A stretch of 64,000 nt of DNA from contig NC_088910.1 of the NCBI RefSeq assembly GCF_963576675.1, positions 101,088,807 to 101,152,806 of the forward strand, read 5' to 3'. Positions within the stretch are counted from its first letter, which is position 1. Each line of letters begins with the position of its first letter. Below, piece by piece: positions 13,091 through 24,586 of the stretch. Made by a program: the position numbers and the translations under genes. The DNA comes from Euphorbia lathyris (Eukaryota; Streptophyta; Magnoliopsida; Malpighiales; Euphorbiaceae). Below the pieces are notes generated by a model. That model was not told the DNA's origin, searched no databases, and was given only the letters and a program-made list of their open reading frames with translations.

Positions 13091-15335
13091 CTAGGTTAAG
13101 GGCTTTGTCAACGGATCTGCAACATTGTCCTCAGTAGGTACTCTCTCTATTCTCACATCTCCTCTTGCCACAATTTCTCTTATAATGTGGTATCGCTTTA
13201 GGTAATGCTTGGATGCATTATGAGACCGTGGTTCCTTTGCTTGCGCAATGGCTCCATTGTTATCACAGTACAGTGTAATGGGATTTACAATGTCAGGCAC
13301 CACACCAAGTTCAGTAATGAACTTCCTAATCCAAACCGCTTCCTTTGCTGCTTCCGCATCAGCGATATACTCTGACTCGGTCATAGAGAAAGCTACGCTT
13401 CCTTGCTTGGAACTCTTCCAGCTGACCGCGCCCCCATTCAAGATAAACAATCCTTCTATTTTCAGATCCCCTTCTCCGTACACTAGGAACATATCTTTAG
13501 TTCTTCTCAAGTACTTAAGAATGTTTTTGACGGCAATCCAGTGCTCGTCTCCCGGATTTCCTTGGTAACGACTCATTATACTTAACGCGAACGCTACGTC
13601 AGGTCTAGTGCATAGCATAGCATACATAATCGAACCGATTGCGCTGGCGTACGGGACTACAACCATGCGCTTCTTATCATCATCGGTTTTAGGACATTGA
13701 TGATTGTTTAACTTTACTCCATGTATCATGGGTAAGTTACCTCGTTTCGATTCAAGCATGCTAAACCGCTTTAGCACCTTTTCGATGTATGTAGCCTGTG
13801 AAAGACCAAACAGTCTTCTTGATCTATCTCTGTAGATCTTTATACCAAGTATATAAGCTGCTTCACCAAGGTCTTTCATTGAGAAGTTACCAGATAACCA
13901 TATTTTTACCGATTGTAGGTGAGCTATGTCATTTCCTATTAATAATATATCGTCCACATATAATATCAGAAATGCAACTGGGCTCCCACTTGCTTTCTTA
14001 TAAATGCAAGCTTCTTCGCAATTTTGTTCGAAACCAAATTGTTTTATGGTTTCATCAAAATGCTTGTTCCAGCTTCTTGATGCTTGCTTGAGTCCATAAA
14101 TGGATCTCTGAAGTTTGCAAACCTTGTTTGCATCCTTTGATATGAAACCTTCAGGTTGCATCATATATACATCCTCAAGCAGGTTTCCGTTTAGGAAAGC
14201 TGTTTTCATATCCATTTGCCAAATCTCGTAATCGCAGTGAGTGGCAATAGCGAGCATTATTCTGATTGATTTGGACATAGCCACATGAGAGAAAGTTTCT
14301 TCATAATCAATTCCTTTTTTCTGACGATATCCTTTCGCTACTAACCTAGCTTTGTAGGTGCTAACCTTTCCATCCATGTCAGTCTTCTTTTTGAAGATGT
14401 ACCTGCACCCAATGGGGTTTATCTCTTCGGGTGGATCAACCAAAGTCCACACTTGGTTGGTTTACATGGAATCCATCTCAGAATCCATGGCTTCGATCCG
14501 TGCTTTAGAATCTGGACTGTTAAGAGCCTCTTCGTAGTTTTCGGGTTCGTCGTCTAATACGGGAACCTCATCATCATCTCCCACTAGAAAACCATATCTA
14601 ATAGGGAGTTCACGAACTCTTTGTGATCTACGAAGGGGTGGCACTTGAGTCTCATCTAATGGGACTGCATCGGGTTCCTCAACCGCTTCTGTTGTTTCAG
14701 TCGGTGTTTCTTGTTCTTGAACTTCATCAAGTTCAATCATGCTTCCCTTTTCTGTTTCTTCGAGAAACTCTTTCTCTAAAAAGGTTGCGTGCTTGGATAC
14801 TATTACTTTCTGATCATCTGGATGATAGAAGTAATACCCCACAGTTTCCTTAGGGTATCCAATGAAGAAACACTTATCAGATTTAGAATCTAGTTTGTCT
14901 GACGCTATGCGTTTGACAAATGCTGAACAACCCCATATTCTCATGAATGAGAACACGGGTTTCCTACCAACGAATAATTCATATGGTGTGGAACTAGCGG
15001 ATTTAGTTGGTACTCGATTTAGGGTGAAGAGGGCAGTTTCTAAGGCATAGCCCCAGAATGTCTTTGGAAGTAATGTTATGCTCATCATGGATCGTACCAT
15101 ATCTAGTAAGGTACGGTTCCTCCTCTCGGATACACCATTGTGTTGTGGTGTATAGGGAGGTGTCTATTGTGAGCATATCCCACATTCAGTTAGATAATTC
15201 AGAAAATCATCTGAAAGAAATTCGCCACCTCGATCGGATCGAAGTATCTTTATTTTCTTTCCTAATTGATTTTCTACTTCATTCTTGAAACATTTAATTT
15301 TCTCAAAAGCTTCGGACTTTTGCTTCATCAAGTAG
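13091..15335 (-). pseudogene. copia integrase C-terminus, RT and RNase H, with stops
   Basis: Reads on the minus strand from truncated integrase (IYLMKQKSEAFEK, then SDRGGEF, then NGVSERRNRTLLDM) through the integrase C-terminal region to reverse transcriptase (MDMKTAFLNGNL, GLKQASRSW, YVDDILLIGND) and RNase H (YCDNNGAIAQ, HYLKRYHIIRE, DPLTKPL). In-frame stops occur near 15163 (within QLTPPYTPQ-like sequence) and at 14462-14464 (just before TNQVWTLVD). The RT/RNase H frame alone, 14452-13091, is open for 453 codons. The 5' coding half of the polyprotein is deleted. Not autonomous. Confidence 0.88.
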
Positions 15336-15368
15336 ATATAAGAAATGCCTTTCAGAAGTTCTATCTAC

Positions 15369-17241
15369 CGTTAATCGTTATTCATATAAAGAGGGATAAA
15401 AGAAATGCCTTTCAGAAGTTCTATCTACCGTTGCAAACGAAGTGCCCACAACTCTTACTTCGAGTTCCCGAGCACAAAACAAAACAATGGAAGATCAAGT
15501 TAGAATCAACCGTTTATAACAACCAAAGTAGATTGTCTCTAATTAATCAACACAAGATCAAGGATAAAGAGAAAGAGATGAAAATCAATTGAACGGAAGG
15601 AAGCGGTAGATAATCTCGTCCTCGAATAGGGGGGTCGAAATTCTCTCTCTTGGTTTTCTTAGTGTGTTTCGAAAATCACTATGTATGGGGGTATTTATAA
15701 TCTCTTGTATCTAATCCCTAGTTAGATAGAATTAGGTTACTGAATAAGACTTTAATTCGGAATAGAATTCTTTTTTTTTTTGGTAGAAAAGAAAAGTTTA
15801 GGTAAGGGTAGGTCTACCCACTCCCAAGGTCAGGGCAAACCACAGACCTCGATGAGGGTTTACAGTGGAATTTACAGGAATAGAATTCTTAATTATTATC
15901 TATTAATATATCTAAATATAAAGATAATCATAATAACCTTATTGGATAATAATAGGAGTAATTTTAATCTCATTAAAACTCCTAATTTAATTATCCTTTT
16001 ATTAATTTAATTCATGATCCTAATCTAATTAGGATTGATAAAATCAAATTAATTATTTATGTATTAATACATAAATTTCGCCCCCCCCCCTTAGTTACTG
16101 GGCCCTATTGGGCTCAGTTGGGCTTCCATCAATTAATTAACATTTGTTTCTCTTTTGGGTTCCAAATCTTATGTGTGAACCCATTAGGTTCTTATTGCTT
16201 CTAGTCGCATGCAACTATTAAATTAATTTTCAAAGAATTATATTTAATCTTTGCATAACAGAATGATGTACGCAAAATGTGATTGGCAAGTCCGTAATCA
16301 TTCCCCCAGAGCTATAAGAAGACAGGTTGATTCTGTCGTTGACCTTTCCGTATTAGTTACAGTATAATTCGATCCTTTATCAACTACATCCTTGAACTGA
16401 ATCTTATGACTATGGATAATGTCAAGTCACATATAGCGAGACGTTCGTTTTACTTGTACAGGCCGAGTCAACTCCAATTAGATAGGTTAAGAGAAATCTG
16501 CATTTCAATCTTAAGCTATCACCTTGCAAGGATTTAGAGTCAAGTCTTCCACAAGCGATCCATGGACATATCTCCCATTTGTCGGGAGTGATAAATGCTC
16601 AATCCAATGTATAACTATCCTGCAATTACCTCATGTGATACCCAACATCTGTTGTTCACACCCCAGAGTCATCTCTGTTAAGGATCGTGTTACAACAGGA
16701 TCAAAGCGTCACATTCCGTAATCCAGAATTACTAATTAACATTCTTTTGAGTCTGAGGATTACTTATACCTATTAATACCAATAAGATGAATATGTGACA
16801 AGGATGAATCTACCCATCTTGTTATCTCAAGTCGGGTCCCCAATCCTAATGAACTTTTTTTCATTGGATCCATGTAACTGTCCAGATATCTGTATATATG
16901 AAGCTTGTGAGATCAGCTTTCTGTCGGGACAGAAGACATTGTTACATGCAAGTCTCAACAGTGATATGTCAATCCTGAACATATTACTTGACTTGGGGTG
17001 GTTTTAAGTTTATTAGTTTATTATAAAGTTTCGTCTCACTTCATGCTTGTATGAACACTTTATAATCACTTTAAACAAACTTACGGATTTCCTTTTATTA
17101 GACTTTATTTAGTTCTTAAAAGGGATTGCCTTTATATAGTTATGAAAACATACCTCATTAAAACAAACGATATAAAGAACACTTCATTTACATTAAGTTC
17201 GTATCCTAGAACAATTGTCTATAGGACACTAAACCCCAACA
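15369..17241 (-). repeat. 5' LTR of copia element, with a retroposon insertion
   Basis: Nearly identical to 11265-13016 apart from a roughly 120-bp insertion at 15771-15880. Its inner edge carries a short direct duplication, AGAAATGCCTTTCAGAAGTT at 15341 and again at 15400. The outer edge ends ...CCAACA at 17241. Confidence 0.8.
15771..15880 (-). mobile_element. Short A-tailed retroposon (SINE-like) in the LTR
   Basis: The left LTR reads GGAATAGAATTCTTAATT without interruption. In the right LTR the stretch GGAATAGAATTC is present on both sides of an insert that begins with a run of T and ends ...GGAATTTACA. A poly(T) start on the plus strand means an A-tailed retroposon in minus orientation with a 12-14 bp target duplication. 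Too short and unfamiliar to assign to a named SINE family. Confidence 0.7.
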
Positions 17242-17408
17242 GGGATGCCATTTCACATCCATGCACCATCCCCATCACGGAAGATAAAATTATCCTCATC
17301 CTTATCCCATGGAAATTCTTATCGGTGATTCCACATCCCCGTCGGGGACGGAAAATCCCCGCCCCACTTGCATCCCTACGTGACATCAAGATGTATATCC
17401 GCATCCAA
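17242..17408. repeat. Second copy of the 3' part of the 10.6 kb MITE and its flank
   Basis: GGGATGCCATTTCACATCCA at 17242 onward repeats 11086-11251 almost exactly, including the MITE terminus CATCCCTA and 23 further bases of flanking DNA (through ATATCCGCATCCA). The MITE fragment starts immediately after the LTR end at 17241. Confidence 0.9.
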
Positions 17409-17931
17409 CATCATGAGAGATATCTCTCCAGTCACCTTTAGCCGGTTTAACATTATTAAATTTTTAATATAACTATTTGTATTAGTAATAAAATTATAAC
17501 AAAATTAAACACTAAAAACTTATTGGAAATTAATTATAAAAGTATTTTCATAAACCCCTACTAGACGATTGATTGGGTAAATTACATACGTGGTGTACAA
17601 CTTTTACCCATTTTCACACTTTGGTGTACAACCAAAAATTTATCACACTAAACTGTACAAGCTTCAGATGACCTCTCACTAAAGTGTATAGCCGGTTTTT
17701 GTGACCGGTCAACGATGGTCAACTATGTCATGTCAGCATTTTTTTATTATAGAATTAAAAAAAGTGGGACTCACTCTTTATGGAATGACTAATATAGTCT
17801 TATCTCTTATAAAATTACTAAAATACCCTCATCTTCTTCTTTATACCCTTCTTTCCCATTTCTCTCTCTACCTCTTCTCTCTCACTCCGCTCTCTACCAT
17901 TTCTCTCTCACTCCTGCGACTAAACAGATTA

Positions 17932-18105
17932 ATGAGTCGGGCGACGTCGTCTACGCTTTTCACAATGATGGGTGGTGGACAGGAGTGGTTGGTAAGTTGA
18001 GAAAAAAACATACTGTGGTTTTTGAAAATCCAAGTGAACAGTTGAATTTTAATGGAGGTTTGTTGAGGTTTCACCATGTTTGGAAGATGGATTCGATACC
18101 CTAAA
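17932..18105 (+). pseudogene. Captured Agenet/Tudor-domain gene fragment
   Basis: Reads NESGDVVYAFHNDGWWTGVV, then VVFENPSEQLNF and LLRFHHVWKMDSIP before a stop. This is the core of a plant Agenet (Tudor-like) domain as in DUF724 proteins, which bind modified histones or RNA. It starts directly inside the left TIR, has no family N-terminus and ends early, so it is a transduplicated fragment and not a gene. Confidence 0.75.
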
Positions 18106-18235
18106 AAGAAGCTGATTTTTCTATCTTAAATTAAAATTGCAATTTATGGTTTAGGGTTTTTCAAATTTTCATTTGTTTTTCTGCAAAATTGGTTTTGATT
18201 TTCCTCTCTTATTTTGATTTTCCTTTTCTTTGGGA

Positions 18236-18547
18236 GATAATTTCATTAAGTGCCCCTTTTTTTTACCGGATGTCCCTGAAAAGGCTTCAGTTTTCTTCAA
18301 AACCCAGTCAGCTTCTACAAATATCATGACTGTTGATTCTGGTATAAAGAGTATTCTTCTAGACTCCAAGATTTGTGACTTTGATTTTGATCCGTGTGGA
18401 TATTCGATGAACTCAATTGAAGGAGATTGTATTTCTACCATTCATGTTACTCCAGAAGATGGGTTCAGCTATGCAAGCTTTGAATCAGTAGGATATGATC
18501 CTGAAAAAGTGAACATCAACAAGCTGGTTAAAGGGGTATTGGCTTGA
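18236..18547 (+). pseudogene. Captured S-adenosylmethionine decarboxylase fragment
   Basis: The open frame contains [40 protein letters not shown] and [17 protein letters not shown], the central region of plant AdoMet decarboxylase (polyamine synthesis). Plant enzymes are about 350-370 residues and the fragment covers only about 100. The proenzyme cleavage region is absent and a stop follows KGVLA. It is intron-free over the captured part and sits next to the Agenet fragment inside the long-TIR element. Confidence 0.85.
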
Positions 18548-19160
18548 AAGTGAACATCAATATTTCTGGATTGTTTGATTTTCGTTCTGTTGTCTGTTTG
18601 CTTAGAGAATCTCTAGTGGTGGGTTTTAGGGACCAATTTGTAGTTTACCAGAGACTCCTAACCATTAGAGAAGCAAACTCTAAAGTCTCTAGGATTGGGA
18701 GGGTCGCTAGATGTAGCGACTCGCTGGGAAAAAATGAGCACAATTTGACAATGAGCCACAAGAGGGAGATGGAGTGCAACGCTATGTGTGTATTGGAGGA
18801 AGAAGAATGTGTGAAAAAAACAAACAAAAAAACAAACGCGTTGAAGTTGAATAGAAATGAAAAGTTTGGAATTGATATGGGTCCCACCACTAATTATTGT
18901 GGTATTTCACCAAAAGTAATGTCGTGCCTTCTAAAATTAATATAGATATATTGTTTAATATTTAGCACCAACGGTAATATTCAGCCTTCTCCAATTTTTT
19001 TCCAGCACCAACAGTAAAAAATTCAAACGGTTATATTGTTTGAAATAGACCACAATTCAAACGGTAATTTTTAAAAAAATTTGTATAAATACATACAATT
19101 TAACCATAAATAAATCACAATATTTTCCAATCTTCTTTCACTCTTTATATTTATTTTTCA

Positions 19161-20230
19161 ATGGATCCTTATGATGAATATAGTCAATATTTCTCATACG
19201 TTGCAAATTCTCAAAACACCGAAAATACAAGCTCACAAAGTCCTCCAATCCGACCTATTCCAAGAAATATTCAATATGATCCTCATATGTCACATTCCAC
19301 GACTCATTCGTTATACTATAATCCAAACAGTTATAGTCAGCCACCGATTGCAGTAGGTAATCGTCCAGTGATGTCAGGATACTTTCTTCGTACCCCGTAT
19401 CCTCAAGAACCATATACGGTTCCTGAAAATACGAGAAGAGACAGTTTTGGATCGTCGACCAAGCCAAACGAATCTCCGAACACCGGTTCTGTTGCCGAGT
19501 CTGAAGTTCCAATAGTTCGGGAACCAAATGCAAACAATAAAAAATCAACGAAAATGAAATGGACCAATGTACGTGATGTACATTTATGCCAGAGTTGGCT
19601 GATAATAACCACAGATCCAATTGTGGTACAGATCAAGTGAGGAGGGATTATTGGAAGAAAATTCCAAGTTACTATAATCAGTGGAAAAAGGAAGGTCCTG
19701 ATGTGAATGACCAAACAGCTTCATATCATTGGTACAAAATTAGTAAGGATGTATCTGGTTTCCATGGAGGATACACTACCATTAGGGAGAGCCACCCAAG
19801 CGGTCACGATGAAGCACAAGTAATTAATAAGGCTAATAAGCTATTTACTCAAAGATGTAATAAAAAATTTACTTATATGCATTGTTGGGAAATCCTCAAA
19901 GGACAGCCTAAGTGGCATAAGTTTTCGGATAAAAACAAAGCACAAGGTTCTTTAAAAAGAACAAAAAATTCTGCTTCAGGTGCCTACACTTCTTCAGGCT
20001 CAGCTCAGGAGGCAACTGAGGGTGGAACACACGAAGCGGTCGAACAACGTCCAATTGATCAAACAACGCCCATAGTTTCTGATGAAATTCAACATGGACC
20101 TGTTCCGGATTTTGCTGCTTATCTCGCAAGAGATTTACAAATCCGCGATAGAAACATGCACGGTCAACTAAAATTGGATCTAGTTGAGCACATTTGGAAA
20201 CGTTTCAGAATCACTGACCTTACTACTTGA
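19161..20230 (+). pseudogene. PIF/Harbinger ORF1 (Myb/SANT-like) protein, frameshifted
   Basis: Two overlapping frames: 19161-19640 (Ser/Pro/Tyr-rich N-terminus, then KMKWTNVRDVHLCQSWLIIT) and 19586-20230 (GTDQVRRDYWKKIPSYYNQW, SYHWYKISKDVSGFHGGY, HCWEILKGQPKW). Together they are the trihelix/SANT-like ORF1 protein of plant PIF elements, often annotated as NAM-associated or glutathione S-transferase T3-like. The normal order needs a shift near 19618-19625. A 63-bp duplication/insertion truncates the C-terminus at 20230. A TATA-like TATAAATACAT lies at 19083-19093. Confidence 0.8.
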
Positions 20231-20233
20231 ACA

Positions 20234-20285
20234 ACAACAACAACAACAACAACAAAGCCTTAGTCCCGAAATGATTCGGGGTCGG
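20234..20285 (-). mobile_element. Severely 5'-truncated (TTG)n-tailed retroposon
   Basis: A 52-bp insert made of a CAA repeat followed by GCCTTAGTCCCGAAATGATT and CGGGGTCGG is flanked by the 11-bp direct repeat CTACTTGAACA (20223-20233 and 20286-20296). In the minus sense it is a 3' tail ending in (TTG)n, like plant RTE-type LINEs. The longer copy at 23922-24115 shares the sequence. Confidence 0.75.
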
Positions 20286-21477
20286 CTACTTGAACATCGG
20301 AAAATTTTACTCTTTCAATCATGTTTTCCTTTTAATTTAATGCATTTACCTTGTTCGTTTTTTTCAAATGTATGTTTGCTTAATGTAATGTACTTTTATT
20401 AATTACTAAAATCGATTAAAATTCGGAAAAAATAAATTATATTTACCTATTAATTTTTAAATCCAATTAAATAAATTATTCAAATTATATAAATTTATTC
20501 AATTAATATTAAATATTGATAGATTTTTATTTAATTAATATTAATTCATTAATGAATTTTATTATTATTATTATAAAATAGGTTAATTGATTAAAAGTAA
20601 TGAAAATTAAATATTATATGACGTGTGAGACTCATGATTGTGACTAACCACCAGAGATGATTTTTTTGGAGTTGTTTTGTTGAGAGAGTTATTAGAAATT
20701 GGTGATGTGAAGTGGTTGGAGGGTGTGCAACCCTCCAACCACTAGAGTTGCTCTTAGTCTTGTGCCGGTGGCACTAACTATCTTCGAGTATAAAGTCTTA
20801 GATATTCATGTAAACATTCTTCTCTGTACTCAATTTATTTCAATTTATATTTGGTTTTCATGTTAAAAAAATTCATTAAACCCCATTTCACATCATCTGT
20901 ATTTGGATCTCAAAAGAGAGGAGTGAGAGAGAAATGGTAGAGAGAGGAATGAGAGAGGGGGGTTGAAGGAAAAAAATAAGGATATTTTAGTAATTTTTAT
21001 AAGGAATAAGGCTATATTAGTCATTCCATAAAGGGTGGGTCCACTGTTTTTAATTCTATAATGAAAAAATACTGATGTGGTATAGTTGACCAGCGTTGAC
21101 CGGTCACAAAAACCGACTGTACATTTTAGTGGAAGGTCACCTGAAGCTTGTAGAGTTTAGTGTAATCTATACTATATATAATAGCGGAAGCAGAGAGAAA
21201 TGAGGAGAAGTGTTTTAGAAACCTTTTTGATGAGTTGTCAACGTAGTATAAAATCAAAATAAAAAAGATTTAATTAATTAAAAATAACAAATTTATATTT
21301 ATAATATATTAAATAATTATTACCCTATTAATTAAAATAATAAAAGACAGTAAGAGTTGCAGGAAGATGAAAAAACACAAAGCAAAGAAAATCCAAAAGT
21401 CACAAATAAACTTCTATATAAAACATGATAGATAGTATTCCACCATTATATTCATTGGCCATGATAGACAGTATTAT

Positions 21478-21966
21478 ATTTCTGAAGGTAATTATTCGAT
21501 TTTTTTTCATATGTTGTAGTTATTTTGTTTTCAATTGTGTTGTTGTTTTATTTTTATTAAATAATAGTTGTTATAGTTTCATCTTTCAGATCCATTTCTG
21601 TCGTTACCCAGGTTCTATACCTCTCGCTACCTTATCCATGTTTTCTTTTTTATTTGTCTTTTTTTTCCAAACCGATATCTCCAATTGAAGAAATCCGATA
21701 GAAATAGAAGATACATGGACAACTAAAATCGGGAAACACAAAGGTGTCAAAAATCACAAGAAATTATTATGTTTCTCAAGATAATTATTCGATTTTTTCA
21801 TATGTTGTAGTTATTTTTGTTCTCAATTGTGTTGTTTTATTTTTATTAAACAATAGATGTTATAGTTTCATCTTTCAGAGATGAAATTCCATTTTTATCG
21901 TTACCCAGGTTCCATACATCTTACTACCTTATCCATGTTTTCTATTTTATTTGTCTTTTTTTTTTC
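21478..21966. repeat. Internal duplication in the Helitron, about 190 bp x 2
   Basis: 21485-21668 and 21775-21962 share TAATTATTCGATTTTTT, CATATGTTGTAGTTATTTT, GTTATAGTTTCATCTTTCAG and CTACCTTATCCATGTTTTCT, with a short unrelated spacer between. Confidence 0.85.
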
Positions 21967-22335
21967 AAAATGACTAAAATAAAATTTTTGTATATTTGCA
22001 TTCTTTTTTAGTAGATGTTGCTAGGTGTTATCGTTTCGATTGTTAAGTCTAACTAAAATTTAGATTTTCGGCTTTATATAAACTCAATTGTTAGCTTTAA
22101 TTGAAGTTAGATTAATTTTTCAAATTTGGAACCTGTTGAAATCCACTCATTTTTTTAGTTTGAGTTTATCTAACTGATATGGATTATATTTTTTATTTTT
22201 ATGTATTTTGGTACAAATAGATATAAAGTTTCACACAATAGTTGTTCATTGAAGTTAGAGACATGTTGAATAAAATATTAAAGAAGAATTGAAATGTTAT
22301 ACTTACAATGAAGTTTATTTCAATTATAAATTATG

Positions 22336-22362
22336 TTATATTATTATTATTATTATTATTAT
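22336..22362. repeat. (TTA)n microsatellite
   Basis: About nine consecutive TTA/ATT units inside the Helitron. Confidence 0.9.
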
Positions 22363-23439
22363 CAAGAATGTATTTTTTCTTAGTTCTCTAGATGAAGAGA
22401 TTGTAAGCGTCTAATACACTTGATAATATGTTTATTCTTGAAGAATTTGGATTATGTTACATACGAATTCAAAATGAAGGTAAATAAAAATAAATTTTGA
22501 TGCTCAAAATCCTAAAAATGTACATTAATTATGAGATATTGAGATAGTTTCTTTTGCAACATTGGCTTATATAGTTTTTAACTATTATATTGTGGTTTGT
22601 ACAAAATTGTTACTATTTCAAGAGTTTTTAACAGATGAAAATGAAACATGATCATAGAAAAAGTTGTTGAAAAATATTAATTACAAATATTATTATTTGA
22701 ATCTCTTCAAATTCTCAAATGTTGAACATAATGATTCTAATTAATAGAACTAATTTCACATATTAATTATAAAATATTTTTTTTTGTACTGAGTGGTTAC
22801 AAATGCGATTTAATTCTATTTAACTAAAATTAATTTATAGACTTAATACTTCATTAAGAAAAAAAATAAAAAATTTAATTAATGTGCAAAAAGTATTTTC
22901 ACTCTCCTCTTTATATGTTTATATCTTGACATTCTCTCTTATTTTCGAAAAAAAAAAACGAGAGGAAGATAGTTTTCTCCTGATTATTTTTTTTGTCCAT
23001 TCATTTTTGTTTTCTATTCTTTCGTTTGTTTTTCTTGCCTACAAAATTCAAGAATATATAATTATTAGAAAAAATTAATGAAGTCAAATAAGTGATATAT
23101 GCGAGCGCGATTGATATTCTATACAATGAAGAACAAATTGATTGAATGTTTTGATGAGATATTACGAGATGAAAATATGACAAATCATCACTTTAAGCTG
23201 ATTCAATTGGATATATTAGGTTATTGTAGCATAATGAATAATTAAATTCAAATACTTGGTTATCATGAAATTCCATCAAACAAAATGATTATCATCAAGA
23301 CTAATTTGTGACTAATTCTTATTGAATTTGATTTTTTTTATATGTAACATATTGAATTGATAAAATTTCTTCATGTGCAACATTAGAAAAGTATTGATTG
23401 TAATAGTTTATAACATAATATATTGATGTTGCTTCCATT

Positions 23440-23586
23440 TTAACATAGATTGTAATTCTTTTGTATCGTAGATATAATATTTAATTTTAATTGTAGTTTA
23501 ATTCAATTTTTGTTTAATATAGATTGTAATTCTTTTATATCCTAGATATAATATTTAATTTTAATTGTAGTTTAATTTAATTTTTG
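23440..23586. repeat. Tandem repeat, 2 x about 70 bp
   Basis: ACATAGATTGTAATTCTTTT and ATATAGATTGTAATTCTTTT each lead into AGATATAATATTTAATTTTAATTGTAGTTTAATT, giving two adjacent copies. Confidence 0.85.
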
Positions 23587-23921
23587 GGTTTTCATTATAT
23601 TCTAATATATTTTTTAGTTTTTTTTAATGAATTATATTTTTTTTTAGTTAATCTCCTATTTTATTATCATTGTTTTACAGAATTCCAGTTATATAAAAAT
23701 ATAATAATGTATTAAAATTATTAAAAAGTACAAATCATTAAATTTTATAAAAATAAATAAATCATTCACCTTTAATTAACATTCTATAAAAAAATTAATC
23801 AAGTATTTTCAAAATTAATTTAATTTAATTTGAATTATCAATAAAAAATATATATTAATTTCAAATATACATAATATAAAAAAATTTAATAGAATGATAT
23901 AAAATTACTTAAAAGTAAATA

Positions 23922-24115
23922 CAACAACAACAACAACAAAGCCTTAGTCCCGAAATGATTCGGGGTCGGCTAACATGAACCATAATATAAAACCGCCTGT
24001 GAGGGTCACTTGGTGGCCTTTACAGCCGGTCCCAAGCCCGGACAAAGAAGGAGGGTTGTGGTAGGTTTGCGGCGGCCAGCGTAAAACTTAGCCACATCTT
24101 ATGACATGAACCATA
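23922..24115 (-). mobile_element. (TTG)n-tailed RTE-LINE-like 3' fragment
   Basis: In the minus sense this is a short non-coding segment ending GGCTTTGTTGTTG. It includes the plus-strand blocks CCGGTCCCAAGCCCGG and GGTTTGCGGCGGCCAGCGTA. Near-identical 24-bp flanks (TAAAATTACTTAAAAGTAAATA before and the same with one T after) look like a target-site duplication. A short block, CATGAACCATAATATAAAA, occurs both inside and at the edge. It is nested inside the Helitron. Confidence 0.7.
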
Positions 24116-24255
24116 ATATAAAATTATTTAAAAGTAAATATGTCAATTTATTTATTTATCTAAATTATATAAAAATTTCATATCCCGTGCATTGCACGGT
24201 TTTCAATTAGTAAATTTTTGGTTATACATCAAAGTGTGAAAATGGATAAAAATTG

Positions 24256-24586
24256 CCCACTATTGATGAGTAATTAAGCAAATCGCAACAAAATAATATC
24301 GTAACATGAAGTTTATAACAAATTATTTATCATGAATTAAAAATGTGAACTTTGCCTCCTTATCCAATAGCCAGTTATGTCGATTGACTGACAAACATAG
24401 GAAATACCAAAAGATCATAATTTATCTACCACAATTCGGAAAAAAATCCTCTGTCCCGAATTTTCTGTCTCATTCTCTGTCCCCCATTCAATTTTTGACA
24501 CTTGTCCCTTTTATCTTACTTTATTACTACTAACTATGATTAGATATACTTAACTTTCGTTAAAGTGTAGTTAAAGGGACACGTAT
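24256..24586. other. Host DNA between Pack-MULE and viral integration
   Basis: About 330 bp of ordinary AT-rich sequence with no gene seen. It is the left host flank of the endogenous pararetrovirus. Confidence 0.6.

Larger units (their letters stand above)
11265..17241 (-). mobile_element. Rearranged Ty1/copia LTR retrotransposon
   Basis: Two long near-identical repeats flank a copia-type integrase/RT/RNase H region, all in minus orientation. The 3' LTR is 11265-13016. The 5' LTR-derived repeat is about 15369-17241. Internal DNA upstream of mid-integrase (gag, protease and the primer-binding site) is missing: the coding sequence breaks off at about 15339 in a short duplicated LTR-edge sequence. 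The outer end of the right LTR reads ...CCCCAACA (minus: TGTTGGGG), and a polypurine-like AGTGGGAGTA precedes the left LTR in the minus sense. No matching 5-bp target duplication is found at the two outer edges, so the ends do not come from one simple insertion. Confidence 0.8.
18605..20753 (+). mobile_element. PIF/Harbinger-type element carrying only ORF1
   Basis: Terminal inverted repeats GAGAATCTCTAGTGGTGGG (18605) and CCAACCACTAGAGTTGCTC (ending 20753) are flanked by the 3-bp target duplication TTA (18602-18604 and 20754-20756), as expected for PIF/Harbinger. Length is 2149 bp. It encodes the Myb/SANT-like ORF1 protein but no DDE transposase, so it is non-autonomous. Confidence 0.85.
21166..24210. 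mobile_element. Non-autonomous Helitron, 3.0 kb
   Basis: Starts TCTATACTATATATAATAGC at 21166 and ends in a short perfect hairpin CCGTGCATTGCACGG (24185-24199), followed after 7 bases by TTAG at 24207-24210. This is the plant Helitron 5'-TC...hairpin...CTRR pattern with one deviation (TTAG for CTAG). It sits between A and T of the host right TIR: removing it restores TTTAGTGTAA/TAAATTTTTGG, matching the left TIR. It has no Rep/helicase coding sequence and is AT-rich throughout. Confidence 0.88.
17576..24255. mobile_element. Long-TIR, Pack-MULE-like element with captured genes, nested insertions
   Basis: The left TIR (about 17576-17915) begins GGTAAATTACATACGTGG and includes ACCGGTCAACGATGGTCAAC and ATTCTATAATAAAAAAATGC on the opposite strand. 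Its reverse complement is found at 20919-21165 and continues at 24211-24255, the right TIR being split by a Helitron. The interior holds Agenet-domain and SAM decarboxylase fragments and a PIF/Harbinger element. Long TIRs enclosing host gene fragments are the hallmark of Pack-MULEs. A 9-bp target duplication could not be recognised, so the superfamily is inferred. Confidence 0.7.
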
